Origin: RBG-16-57-9 sp964529745
GTDB lineage: Archaea > Thermoproteota > Bathyarchaeia > TCS64
Assembly (NCBI GenBank): GCA_964529745.1
Contig: CAZGZR010000033.1
Location: 1 to 25,877 of the forward strand
Direction of reading: 5' to 3'
DNA length: 25,877 nt
The notes beneath the pieces are model-generated. The model did not search any database. It had not been told where the DNA came from and saw nothing but the letters and a program-made list of their open reading frames with translations. Below are positions 1 through 7,512 of this stretch, piece by piece (the stretch's first letter is position 1; each line of letters begins with the position of its first letter). A program made the position numbers and the translations under genes.

Positions 1-337
1 GGATGAGGTTGAAGAACTGGAAGATGAAACCGATCTCCCTGTTCCTCAGGGAGGCTACTTGCCTCTCGCTCAGCTTCGAGAGGTCCACGCCGTTTATGTA
101 GACCTTACCCGAGGTGGGCCTGTCCAGGGCCCCCAACATGTTGAGGAGGGTGCTCTTGCCGCTACCGCTGGGGCCCATGATGGCCATGAACTCCCCGGGC
201 TCGATTTCGAGGTCTAGCCCTTTCAGCACATCCAGCGGTCTCCCGCCTTGCATATAGGTCTTTTTGAGGTTCACCGTCTGTACCACTGAGGTGCCGTTCG
301 CTTCGGGGATGGCTTCTTGGGCTGTTTCTTGACTCAT
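1..337 (-). CDS. ABC transporter ATP-binding protein, MacB/LolD type (partial, C-terminus beyond window)
   Basis: This ATPase energises an FtsX/MacB-type ABC transporter at the inner face of the membrane. Only the first 112 codons lie in the window, and the reading frame is still open at base 1. After a polar N-terminal tail of about 18 residues comes a standard ABC fold. The Walker A motif GPSGSGKS is at residues 55-62. A Q-loop (GFIFQFFNLI, Gln107) lies at the very edge. Signature, Walker B and H-loop would lie outside. The order LLNMLGALDRPTSG then INGVDLSKLS is typical of the MacB/LolD/FtsE branch rather than of importers. The ATG at 337 follows a weak GAGGAA-like ribosome site. The gene is divergent from the ferredoxin/AOR operon across a palindrome-rich 204-bp region. 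Whether its partner permease lies to the left or is the FtsX pair further right cannot be told. The family call is secure; the substrate is unknown. Confidence 0.93.
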   Translation of the reverse strand, partial: MSQETAQEAIPEANGTSVVQTVNLKKTYMQGGRPLDVLKGLDLEIEPGEFMAIMGPSGSGKSTLLNMLGALDRPTSGKVYINGVDLSKLSERQVASLRNREIGFIFQFFNLI

Positions 338-395
338 TGTTTTTCCTCGTTCGACGGTGTCCACCAACGAGCGGATCCATCTTGACCAATTCTTG

Positions 396-452
396 GTAAA
401 GATTTACTTATAAATATACCGATTTTTTACCCATTACAGGTAAATAATTACC
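396..452. promoter_or_regulatory. Clustered GGTAA/TTACC palindromes around a TATA-like box
   Basis: GTAAA-ga-TTTAC is a perfect palindrome at 396-407. TTTACC (426-431) faces GGTAAA (439-444) across 7 bp. GGTAA (439-443) faces TTACC (448-452) across 4 bp. An AT-rich TATA-like stretch, TTATAAATATA (409-419), lies between them. The sites fall in the divergent spacer between the leftmost ABC ATPase and the ferredoxin/AOR operon. Repeated half-sites of one sequence flanking a TATA box look like an operator for a dimeric HTH regulator. The regulator is not identified, and which flanking gene is controlled is inference. Confidence 0.5.
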
Positions 453-480
453 ATGGATCTTCAGCATCGGTGTTGGAGCC

Positions 481-511
481 TTAACAAAGGTTTTGTTAAT
501 CAACCTTATAT
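481..511 (+). promoter_or_regulatory. 8-bp-arm palindrome and TATA box of the ferredoxin/AOR operon
   Basis: TTAACAAA (481-488) and TTTGTTAA (492-499) form a perfect 8-bp inverted repeat with a 3-nt spacer. It lies immediately upstream of a TATA-like TTATAT at 506-511. A transcript starting about 26 nt downstream would begin near 534, only a few bases before the TTG start at 542. The palindrome sits where archaeal activators or repressors bind, against the TFB/TATA region. The promoter role is inferred from spacing. Confidence 0.5.
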
Positions 512-541
512 TGACAAGACAAGCCTCTATGAGCGATAACC

Positions 542-1003
542 TTGAAGCGCATCACCGTAGAGGCGGAGAGGTGCGCCGGCTGCCGTCAATGCGAGATGGT
601 CTGCAGCTTCCACCACACAAAGAGGTTCAGCCCCGAGTCATCGAGGGTGACGGTGATAAAGGACGACCGCCTCGGGCTAGACTACCCCCTGATGTGCCGC
701 CAGTGCAGCGACTGCCCGCCCATGGAGGCATGCCCAACCCGGGCCATATCCAGAGAAGAAGGCGTCATCAAGGTGGACCGGCAGACATGCATAGGCTGCG
801 GCTTATGCGTTGAGAAGTGCCGCTTCGAATCCATAAAGCTGCATGAAGGCAAGGCCTTGATATGTGATTTATGCGGCGGCGAGCCCCAGTGCGTTGCCAG
901 GTGCCCCACCGGGGCGCTGAGTTACGCCGACTCCCCCGAGTTCAGCGAGACGCCTTGGGAAGCCTTCGACAGGATGAAAGAGGAGTGGGGCATACATGGC
1001 TAG
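542..1003 (+). CDS. Polyferredoxin-type 4Fe-4S protein, electron-transfer partner of AOR
   Basis: A 153-residue iron-sulfur protein that probably carries electrons to or from the aldehyde oxidoreductase encoded next. Sixteen cysteines fall in four groups: C11-x2-C14-x2-C17-x3-C21, C52-x2-C55-x2-C58-x5-C64, C83-x2-C86-x2-C89-x3-C93 and C108-x2-C111-x5-C117-x3-C121. This is enough for four [4Fe-4S] clusters, as in the HycB/DmsB-like electron-transfer subunits. No signal peptide or membrane segment is visible, so a cytoplasmic location is likely. The start is TTG at 542. The frame is closed by TGA at 530-532 and no ATG or GTG lies between, and the TATA box at 506-511 predicts an almost leaderless message. 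The ATG at 529 is in a different frame. The last 8 nt overlap the AOR start, indicating translational coupling. The subunit role is inferred from operon structure. Confidence 0.9.
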   Translation: MKRITVEAERCAGCRQCEMVCSFHHTKRFSPESSRVTVIKDDRLGLDYPLMCRQCSDCPPMEACPTRAISREEGVIKVDRQTCIGCGLCVEKCRFESIKLHEGKALICDLCGGEPQCVARCPTGALSYADSPEFSETPWEAFDRMKEEWGIHG

Positions 1004-2876
1004 AACCTACGGCTATGCGGGGCGCATCCTACGGATTAACCTCACCGAACAGACCTACGAAACAGAGAGGATCACCGAAGAAGAGATGAGAGGCTATCTC
1101 GGGGGGAGGGGGTTCAACGCCAAGAGACTCTACGATGAGGTGGGCGTCGGCGTAGACCCGTTGAGCCCTAGGAACAAGCTCATCTTCGGCACGGGGCCCC
1201 TTGTGGGGACCATGTTTCCCACGGCCAGCAGATTCAACGTCTCGGCCAAGAGCCCCCACACGGGGATACTGGGAGACAGCAACGCCGGCGGCCATTTCGC
1301 GCCCGAGATGAAGTTCGCCGGCTACGACCAGATAATACTGGAGGGTAGAACCCCCTTGCCCATATACGTCAACGTCAAGGACGACCAAGTGGAGTTCAGG
1401 GACGCCTCGGCGATAAAGGGTAGCACAGTATTCGAGGCCGATGGCTTCATCAAGAGCCAACTCAGTGACAGAAAGGTCCAGACGGTGGTATGTGGGCCTG
1501 CGGCGGAGAAAGGAGTGAAGTACGCTGGCCTCTTCGCCAACCAGGTGAGGGTCGCCTCACGAACTGGCATGGGAACCGTGATGGCCTCGAAGAACGTCAA
1601 GGCCTTGGCGGTCAGAGGCACCGGATACGTAGAGGTGGCGGAGCCCGACGGGTTCGAGAGGATGGTGCTTGAGCTGGAGAAGGAGATCAAGGCGCACAAG
1701 CAGTACCCCGGCAGGATGAGCATGGGCACCACCCGGATACTCATGATGGCAAACGAAGCCGGTTTCCTCCCCACACGGAACTACACAACCGGGGTATACG
1801 AGGACGCCGACAGGGTGAGCGGAGAGAGACTAGCCGAGGAGTACAACGTCAAGAACAGGGGATGCTTCGCGTGCACAATACCCTGCAGCAGGATCTACTC
1901 CGTCAGAGAAGGCCCCCACAAGGGGCTACACGGCGAAGGCCCCGAGTACGAGGCCCTCGGCAGCTTCACGAGCCGAATAGGCAACAACGACTTGGAGCTG
2001 GCGCTGAAGGCCATCGACCTCTGCAACCAGCTTGGGTTGGATATACTCACCGTCGCCGGCTGCGTCGGCTGGGCCATGGAGCTCTACGAGGCCGGGGAAC
2101 TCACCGCCGAGGAGACGGGCGGCCTAGAACTCACGTGGGGCAACATGGAGGCCCTCATGGAGCTGATAAGGCTCATAGCGGAGAGGGAGGGCTTCGGAGA
2201 AGTCCTGGCTGACGGCTCCGTCGAGGCGGCAAAGAAGCTGGGCAAGGGCATGGACCGGACAATACAGGTGAAGGGGATGGACCTCATCATGGCCGACCCA
2301 CGCGGCCTCAAGGGCTTCGGCCTCGGCTACGCCGTCGCCAGCAGAGGCGGCGACCACCTGAGGAGCGAGCCCTTCCTGGAGCTGAGCGACGATCCCGCGA
2401 TCGGGGAGAGGATGTTCGGCGTACCCGAGTCCACGCTGAGACTAGCTGACAGGGGGAAGGGGCGGCTCGTGAGCTACTTCGAGGACTGGAACGCCGTCAT
2501 AGACTCCCTGGAGCCCTGCAAGAACATAATGCAGAACATGATGCTGCTGCCCTTCGAGAGAGCCTCCGAGGCGCTGGAGCTGGCGACGGGGCTCAGGGTG
2601 ACCCCGGAGGAGATGAGGGAGGCCGGGGAGCGGATAGTCACGCTTGAGAGGATGTACGGGGTCCGCGAGGGCGTTTCACGGGCCGACGACAGCCTCCCAA
2701 ATAGGTTCAGAGAATCGCCCCTCAGGGACGGGGCAAGCAGCGGCACCGTCGTTGACCTCGACCTCATGCTCGACGAGTACTACGCCGAGAGAGGGTGGGA
2801 CCCGGAGACTGGGCGTCCAACCCCTAGAACGCTGCAGCGGCTGGAGCTAGGCTTCGCAGTAGCAGACCTCCCCTGA
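996..2876 (+). CDS. aor: Aldehyde:ferredoxin oxidoreductase family tungstoenzyme
   Basis: A 626-residue member of the tungsten-pterin AOR family, which oxidises aldehydes to acids (or the reverse) with ferredoxin; family length is about 600-650. The N-terminal GRILRINLT and GRGFNAKRL segments and the NAGGHFAPEMKFAGYD stretch are AOR hallmarks of the pterin-binding domain. Cluster ligands are C290-x2-C293-x3-C297 plus C508, matching the three-plus-one cysteine arrangement of Pyrococcus AOR. The pterin/tungsten segment LCNQLGLDILTVAG is at about 342-355. The ATG at 996 lies inside the end of the ferredoxin gene, so the two are coupled. The dedicated 16-Cys partner resembles AOR subunit arrangements used for aldehyde/acid interconversion rather than lone sugar-fermentation AOR. 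The substrate cannot be read from sequence; benzoyl- or formaldehyde-specific relatives are alternatives. Confidence 0.95.
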   Translation: MARTYGYAGRILRINLTEQTYETERITEEEMRGYLGGRGFNAKRLYDEVGVGVDPLSPRNKLIFGTGPLVGTMFPTASRFNVSAKSPHTGILGDSNAGGHFAPEMKFAGYDQIILEGRTPLPIYVNVKDDQVEFRDASAIKGSTVFEADGFIKSQLSDRKVQTVVCGPAAEKGVKYAGLFANQVRVASRTGMGTVMASKNVKALAVRGTGYVEVAEPDGFERMVLELEKEIKAHKQYPGRMSMGTTRILMMANEAGFLPTRNYTTGVYEDADRVSGERLAEEYNVKNRGCFACTIPCSRIYSVREGPHKGLHGEGPEYEALGSFTSRIGNNDLELALKAIDLCNQLGLDILTVAGCVGWAMELYEAGELTAEETGGLELTWGNMEALMELIRLIAEREGFGEVLADGSVEAAKKLGKGMDRTIQVKGMDLIMADPRGLKGFGLGYAVASRGGDHLRSEPFLELSDDPAIGERMFGVPESTLRLADRGKGRLVSYFEDWNAVIDSLEPCKNIMQNMMLLPFERASEALELATGLRVTPEEMREAGERIVTLERMYGVREGVSRADDSLPNRFRESPLRDGASSGTVVDLDLMLDEYYAERGWDPETGRPTPRTLQRLELGFAVADLP

Positions 2877-2926
2877 CAGGTGGTCTTCAATATGCTTATT
2901 AGTCCGGGAATGGTCCCGGAGATACG

Positions 2927-3112
2927 GTGACCGATTTGCCCATGTGCGAGATCTGTGGCATGGAGGTGCAGGAAGTCTACGTCTGCGTCGAGTGCAGCAC
3001 AGAGTTCTGTGAAGAGTGCGGCGACGTCAAGGCGAAGCTGTGCTACGACTGCATGGGCTGGGAGGACACCCCCATCGATGGAGGAGTCTGGGAAGAGGAC
3101 CACCTCAACTAG
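2927..3112 (+). CDS. Small zinc-finger (B-box/AN1-like) protein, 61 aa
   Basis: A 61-residue acidic protein whose first 42 residues are a compact metal-binding module: C7-x2-C10-x9-C20-x2-C23-x4-C28-x2-C31-x7-C39-x2-C42. Eight cysteines would bind two zinc ions in a cross-brace. The first six keep the same spacing as the AN1 finger of the protein at 16257-17012, with Cys replacing the AN1 His. The C-terminal 19 residues are acidic and aromatic. The start is GTG at 2927, with GGAG at 2918-2921 close upstream and an AT-rich TATA-like stretch near 2890-2896. It stands alone between AOR and the DGQHR gene in the same orientation. Such fingers usually bind protein or nucleic acid, but no partner can be named. 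Confidence 0.75.
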   Translation: MTDLPMCEICGMEVQEVYVCVECSTEFCEECGDVKAKLCYDCMGWEDTPIDGGVWEEDHLN

Positions 3113-3160
3113 AATAGTTACTGTTATCTAACCATAATCGGTAGTATACTGGGGGTTTAG

Positions 3161-4288
3161 TTGCAGCTTGACGCTTTCAGCATAACCCAGCGTGGAGGAC
3201 TTGAAGGCGTAGAGATATACATAACCGTCTTCAAGGCCAAGGACATCGTGGACAGGTACCGGATAGACCGATGGACCATGGAAAACCCAGAAGGGTACCA
3301 GCGTATGCCATCGGAGAGCAGGCTAAAGGACCGCCGTGGCAGCCCTCTACGCTACCTGGTCCGCGAGTGGGGGTGCTTCCCCACTTCGATACTCCTGAAC
3401 ATCAGGGGTGACGTGAAGTACGTCAAGGAGAAGGACATGGGCTGGTTCAGCTACGGGATGCTGGACACCGGCGACGAGGGGCTGTGGCTGATAGACGGGC
3501 AGCACAGGGTGGAGGCGCTTAAACGAGCCATCGAGCGCAACCAAGACTTCGAGGACTACCCGGTAATAGCGAGCATCATGAAGCTCCCCGAGAGGTTTGA
3601 CGAGATGATGCTCTTCTATATAGTCAACAAGAGGCAACAGAGCGTCCCCACGGACCTGGTCTACAGGCACCTCCAGAGGATGCTCTGGAAACGCGGTAAA
3701 CAGTGGGTCATGGACTTCGAGGGCAGTAAGGGAGTTAGGATAGGGCTGGCAACGGAGGTGGTGGACATGCTGAACCAGAGCCCCCAGAGCCCCTGGCACG
3801 GCAGGATACAGATCGTGGGCGAGTTTAGACACGAGAACTACATAGTCTCGGACAGCCTACTCATCAGATCCATATCCAACCTGTTGAGGGAGAACATACT
3901 CAAGGGTATGCCCGTGAGCGGATTAGCGACGCTGCTCTCAGACTACTGGAACGCCGTGTACCAGCTATACCCGGAGTGCTTCACGGAGCCCAGCGCCTAC
4001 ACGCTCCTCGGCTCACCGGGGATACAGGTGATGCACATGGTTTTCCCGTTGATCTACTCCAAGTGCATCCAAGAGAACAGGGTCGATGAACCCGCCATGG
4101 AGACCCATCTGGAGAAGCTCATGGAGAAGACGCCGAGCCATACCATGCCCGAGCTCCAGGGCCCGGTGGACTCGGAGTTCTGGTCCAGGACCCACGGTCC
4201 TCTCATCGCCATGTCAACGGGCCGGCAGAGCCGTGAGGCGCTGTACGAGGGGCTTGTGGAGAAGATCAGGATCGTAGACGAGGACTAG
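3161..4288 (+). CDS. Orphan DGQHR-domain (DndB-like) protein
   Basis: A 375-residue protein of the DGQHR family, to which the DNA-phosphorothioation protein DndB belongs. The signature DGQHR is at 112-116 in the context WLIDGQHRVEAL. It is preceded by GYQRMPSESR (45-54) and followed by FYIVNKRQQSVPTDL (152-166), all typical of the family. The fold has been likened to ParB/sulfiredoxin-type domains; in Dnd systems DndB is a regulatory, non-catalytic component. No dndA, C, D, E or restriction genes are present here, so this is an orphan copy. The TTG at 3161 follows directly after an in-frame TAG at 3158-3160, so no longer form is possible. The early GVEIYITVFKAKD block is conserved in the family, so a later start is unlikely. 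The stop interlocks with that of the convergent cyclophilin-like gene. Function remains open. Confidence 0.85.
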   Translation: MQLDAFSITQRGGLEGVEIYITVFKAKDIVDRYRIDRWTMENPEGYQRMPSESRLKDRRGSPLRYLVREWGCFPTSILLNIRGDVKYVKEKDMGWFSYGMLDTGDEGLWLIDGQHRVEALKRAIERNQDFEDYPVIASIMKLPERFDEMMLFYIVNKRQQSVPTDLVYRHLQRMLWKRGKQWVMDFEGSKGVRIGLATEVVDMLNQSPQSPWHGRIQIVGEFRHENYIVSDSLLIRSISNLLRENILKGMPVSGLATLLSDYWNAVYQLYPECFTEPSAYTLLGSPGIQVMHMVFPLIYSKCIQENRVDEPAMETHLEKLMEKTPSHTMPELQGPVDSEFWSRTHGPLIAMSTGRQSREALYEGLVEKIRIVDED

Positions 4289-4659
4289 GCCCTCTCGATC
4301 CTCACCCTGTCTCCGCTCCGCACCTTCTTGAACACCTTCGGGTCTCCCTCCACCTTGCCGAAGACGTTGACGGCGCTGGCGGGCCTTATCTCGTCTCCCC
4401 TGCTCGCCGGCGTCCTGCCGAAGAATATGCAGAAAGCGTTTCCTGGCGGCCAATACGCAAGGTCCCCCAACCCGACTACCTCCCTCGGGTTCTCAGGGCC
4501 CGCTTTTACCGGTATGCCGAAGTATATCTCGTCTCCCCAGGTGTTGGCCCTCGCCTCGATGGGCAGCGCCTCCCACAAAGCCTCAGCCGTCTCCGGGCTC
4601 TCATCGGTTAGACTCGCCTCCACGGGGCCAGTCGCGTCAGTCACTATTCTTATCATCAT
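4285..4659 (-). CDS. Cyclophilin-like fold protein (DUF369/TM1367-type)
   Basis: A 124-residue small beta-barrel protein of the archaeal/thermophile cyclophilin-like family. The diagnostic stretch is GDEIYFGIPV at 42-51 and then GDLAYWPPGNAFCIFFGRTP at 65-84, followed by a closing block with RPASAVNVFGKVEG. The family has a cyclophilin-like barrel but generally lacks the catalytic arginine of true peptidyl-prolyl isomerases, so an isomerase label would be unsafe. The gene begins with two consecutive ATG codons (4659 and 4656). An AT-rich TTAAG near 4690 could be its TATA element, shared in the divergent spacer with the large permease. It ends tail-to-tail with the DGQHR gene, sharing 4 bp of stop codons. 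The biological role is unknown. Confidence 0.8.
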   Translation of the reverse strand: MMIRIVTDATGPVEASLTDESPETAEALWEALPIEARANTWGDEIYFGIPVKAGPENPREVVGLGDLAYWPPGNAFCIFFGRTPASRGDEIRPASAVNVFGKVEGDPKVFKKVRSGDRVRIERA

Positions 4660-4734
4660 TTTACACAGGGTCTTCTTGAGGGCGAACGCTTAAGGTTTTT
4701 ACCCTAGTCTTGGGTATTGTGTGGGATCGATATC

Positions 4735-7512
4735 ATGCGTCCAAGATGCGGGGTGGCGGCCATAGCCATGCTAACGTTGATGCTACTCATTCAGCCCGTC
4801 CACCAAGCCAAGGCTCTGAGCGGCACCGTCCGCGACCAAGAGGGAGCGCCTATAGCCGGCGCCCAGATAATGCTCATAAGCGAAACCAGGTATCTAAACA
4901 AAACCACGTCCACCAGAGACGGCATGTTCGACATCGACGCCGAGTTCGAGAGCGGTAAAATAATCGTCTTCCAAGACGACTCCGACACACCTGGCGTTGA
5001 CTACGTCCCGTACTCGATGGAGGTCACGAACGTGGACTCTGGTCTCGACATAGTCCTCCTTCCAGCCAGCTCCATTGTCTTTGAAGGCAGCCTTCTCTAC
5101 ATAGACACGGAGAACCTCGCCCTCCACCTACAGTACAAGGTGATCGACGCCAACAACGAGACGCTCGCCCCGTCAGGCGTCCCGCTGGTATACGGCACCA
5201 TCTCAAACGATATGAATGTAATCGAGCTGCCTCCCGGGCACCTCGTTGTCCCTCCGGGAACGGTCGTGAGGGTAGCGGTCAACAGCACGTTCCTTCTGGG
5301 CTCGAACGTTGCCTCCAGAAGCTTCACGACGAATATGACCTTGACCGCGCCAAAGGGAGAGACCAAGATCATCGACATACGGGAGTACAGCATCCCCCTG
5401 AACTTCAGGATCGCCGCCGAGGCCGAGGAGGCTCTGGATGAGAGGCTCGACGAGATGAACGGATACGGTTTCTATCTCACAAAACAGGAGGGGGCTTACG
5501 TCACCGCTTTGAGGCAGGTCTCTGAGGCGGGGATGCTTTTCGAGGAAGGCAACTACACCGAATGCTTCGACGCCCTGAAGAGGGGCTACATAACCCTGGA
5601 CCACACACTGGAGGAGCTTGACAGGATGTATAGCGACGCTGGCCTCTCTGTGTACATACTCATAACCTTCCTAGCGGCCGCGTCACTGGTGACAGGGTAC
5701 CTTCTGGCCGATGGAGTAAGGCGGTTGGCTTTAGACGCGGTGTTGTCAGTTGGAAGCCTAGCCATCCTGTACTTGTTCTACCCGGGCTCGAAGATAATAC
5801 CTTTCAGCGATTTCGCTGCCGCCAGCGTAGTGGTGGTGCTGGCGCTTTCTCTTCTTGGCGTCATATTCCCGAGGTTCTTCAGCGTGGGCTCAGGGGGAAG
5901 AGTCCACACCAGGAACCTGATAATACCGATATTCAGCATAGCCAAGCGCAGCCTCCGGCGGAGGAGGCTGAGGTTCATACTCACACTAGTATCCATCACG
6001 TTGCTGGTGACGAGCTTCGTCGCGCTGACGAGCTTCTCCGAGGGTTACGGTATCATAAAGGACACCTACCCGAAGAAGGGCGAGTGGGAAGGTGCCTCCA
6101 TACGTGAGGGATCTTGGACGCGCAGCGAGCCAACGTTCATACTTCTCAGCGAGGCGGAGAGGGACTGGCTGACCTCAAACCCGGAAGTAGAGCATCTGTC
6201 GGCGAAGGCCGAGAACATCCCCCAGCGCAGGCCGTACATCTATATCATGGGGGAGCCGGTGCTGGGCGTCGTCGGCGTTGACTCATATGAAAGCGAAATA
6301 ATAGACCTAACGGGGATACTCATCCAAGGCACCCTTCCGGACGCCGACGGTGTTCTGGTCCCCAGCGGCGTCGCCGAACGTCAAAACTTGGACATAGGAG
6401 ACGTCATCACCGTTTCGAGCCTCGAGCTAGAGGTGCAGGGCGTCTTCAGCGAAGAGGCGCTGAACCGCCTCGAGGATCTGGACGGTACCGGCTATGCCCC
6501 AGATAAATGGGTGAACACCAACCCCGAGGGAGAGGTGCCCCACTGGGTGGTAGAGGACTGCGATGGCTCGGAGGTGGTGATAATGAGCACCGAGACTGCC
6601 GTCGAGCTTGTCATGGTGGGTATCCAGAGGATAGCGGCTGTACTGCGGGGAGGCGTGGATCCAACGGGCTTCGCTGAGAGGCTCGCTCTGGAAAGAGGGT
6701 ACAGGGCGTACGCCTCCGCGGCCGACTCTTACGTCACGTATAGGCTCGGTAACTATTTCGAAGGCCGCGGCCTCAGCCTCATGATACCATGGGCCATCGT
6801 GGTCCTAAACGTCGTGATAACCATGCTCAACAGCCTCTACGAGAGGAGGGGCGAGATAGAGATACTGTCCTCCGTGGGTCTGAACCCGGCGCAGGTGTCA
6901 GCCATATTCGTAGCCGAGGCGTTCATAACGGGCTTCATCGCGGGGGGGCTAGGATACCTCGTGGGGCTCACCCTATACAGGGGCATGGCCATCCTCAACA
7001 TCGGCCTCCAGGTCCACCAGAAGGTCTCGGCCGTATGGAGCGTCGCGAGCGTGACCCTCGCCGTCTCCGCGGTCCTCGCAGGCGCGTACACTGCTCTCCG
7101 CAACTCGGTGGTGATAACCCCGAGCCTCATGAGGAGGTGGAAGATAGACAGAGACTCGGGTGGCTTCCAAGAGGCCTACCGGATCATGATCCCAGTGAAA
7201 CTTGAGGCCGAGGAGATAGAGCCATACATTGAGTTCATCCATAGAAGGCTGAAGGCATTAGAGAACCACCCGATCCAGGTAACGTCGTCCATAAAGCTTG
7301 AAGGATCAGGCGAAGAAACGAAGATGAAGTTCATATACAAGACGGCGCAGGCGGCGACTGGGAACTTCTACACGAGGAACGAGCTCAAGATAACGAGGCT
7401 ACCCAGCGGGGAGTACGGGGCAACACTTGAGTCACTCGGCGACCCCAACTGGGTTCACGTGACTGGCTCACTTATAAGAAGGCTGACAATGGAGTACAGC
7501 ACCAGGGATTAG
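4735..7512 (+). CDS. Large FtsX/MacB-type ABC permease with extracellular Ig-like N-terminal domain
   Basis: A 925-residue ABC permease that probably works in lipid, lipoprotein or peptide export or in envelope remodelling. It starts with a signal-peptide-like segment (basic MRPR then a hydrophobic stretch to about 27). A carboxypeptidase-regulatory-like beta sandwich follows (SGTVRDQEGAPIAGAQIML). Then comes a predicted extracellular region to about 300 and three membrane spans at about 304-326, 333-352 and 361-383. The FtsX module follows: one span (412-434), an extracellular MacB-like domain (about 435-680) and three spans (682-702, 720-748, 764-788). The final 135 residues are cytoplasmic and unassigned. 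ATG 4735 is preferred over the in-frame TTG at 4717 because it yields a clean signal sequence. The stop interlocks with that of the convergent ATPase, whose short permease partner may be its second half. Confidence 0.88.
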   Translation: MRPRCGVAAIAMLTLMLLIQPVHQAKALSGTVRDQEGAPIAGAQIMLISETRYLNKTTSTRDGMFDIDAEFESGKIIVFQDDSDTPGVDYVPYSMEVTNVDSGLDIVLLPASSIVFEGSLLYIDTENLALHLQYKVIDANNETLAPSGVPLVYGTISNDMNVIELPPGHLVVPPGTVVRVAVNSTFLLGSNVASRSFTTNMTLTAPKGETKIIDIREYSIPLNFRIAAEAEEALDERLDEMNGYGFYLTKQEGAYVTALRQVSEAGMLFEEGNYTECFDALKRGYITLDHTLEELDRMYSDAGLSVYILITFLAAASLVTGYLLADGVRRLALDAVLSVGSLAILYLFYPGSKIIPFSDFAAASVVVVLALSLLGVIFPRFFSVGSGGRVHTRNLIIPIFSIAKRSLRRRRLRFILTLVSITLLVTSFVALTSFSEGYGIIKDTYPKKGEWEGASIREGSWTRSEPTFILLSEAERDWLTSNPEVEHLSAKAENIPQRRPYIYIMGEPVLGVVGVDSYESEIIDLTGILIQGTLPDADGVLVPSGVAERQNLDIGDVITVSSLELEVQGVFSEEALNRLEDLDGTGYAPDKWVNTNPEGEVPHWVVEDCDGSEVVIMSTETAVELVMVGIQRIAAVLRGGVDPTGFAERLALERGYRAYASAADSYVTYRLGNYFEGRGLSLMIPWAIVVLNVVITMLNSLYERRGEIEILSSVGLNPAQVSAIFVAEAFITGFIAGGLGYLVGLTLYRGMAILNIGLQVHQKVSAVWSVASVTLAVSAVLAGAYTALRNSVVITPSLMRRWKIDRDSGGFQEAYRIMIPVKLEAEEIEPYIEFIHRRLKALENHPIQVTSSIKLEGSGEETKMKFIYKTAQAATGNFYTRNELKITRLPSGEYGATLESLGDPNWVHVTGSLIRRLTMEYSTRD

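Noticed and set aside
3347..3832. Long minus-strand frame inside the DGQHR gene, and similar antisense frames in EF-1A, FtsZ, sensor and TPR genes.
   Set aside because: High GC gives long stop-free antisense frames; the sense frames carry the recognisable domains.
1..4659. Possible defence island suggested by the DndB-like gene.
   Set aside because: No nuclease, methylase, helicase or sulfur-modification genes occur nearby; the surrounding genes are metabolic or transport related.
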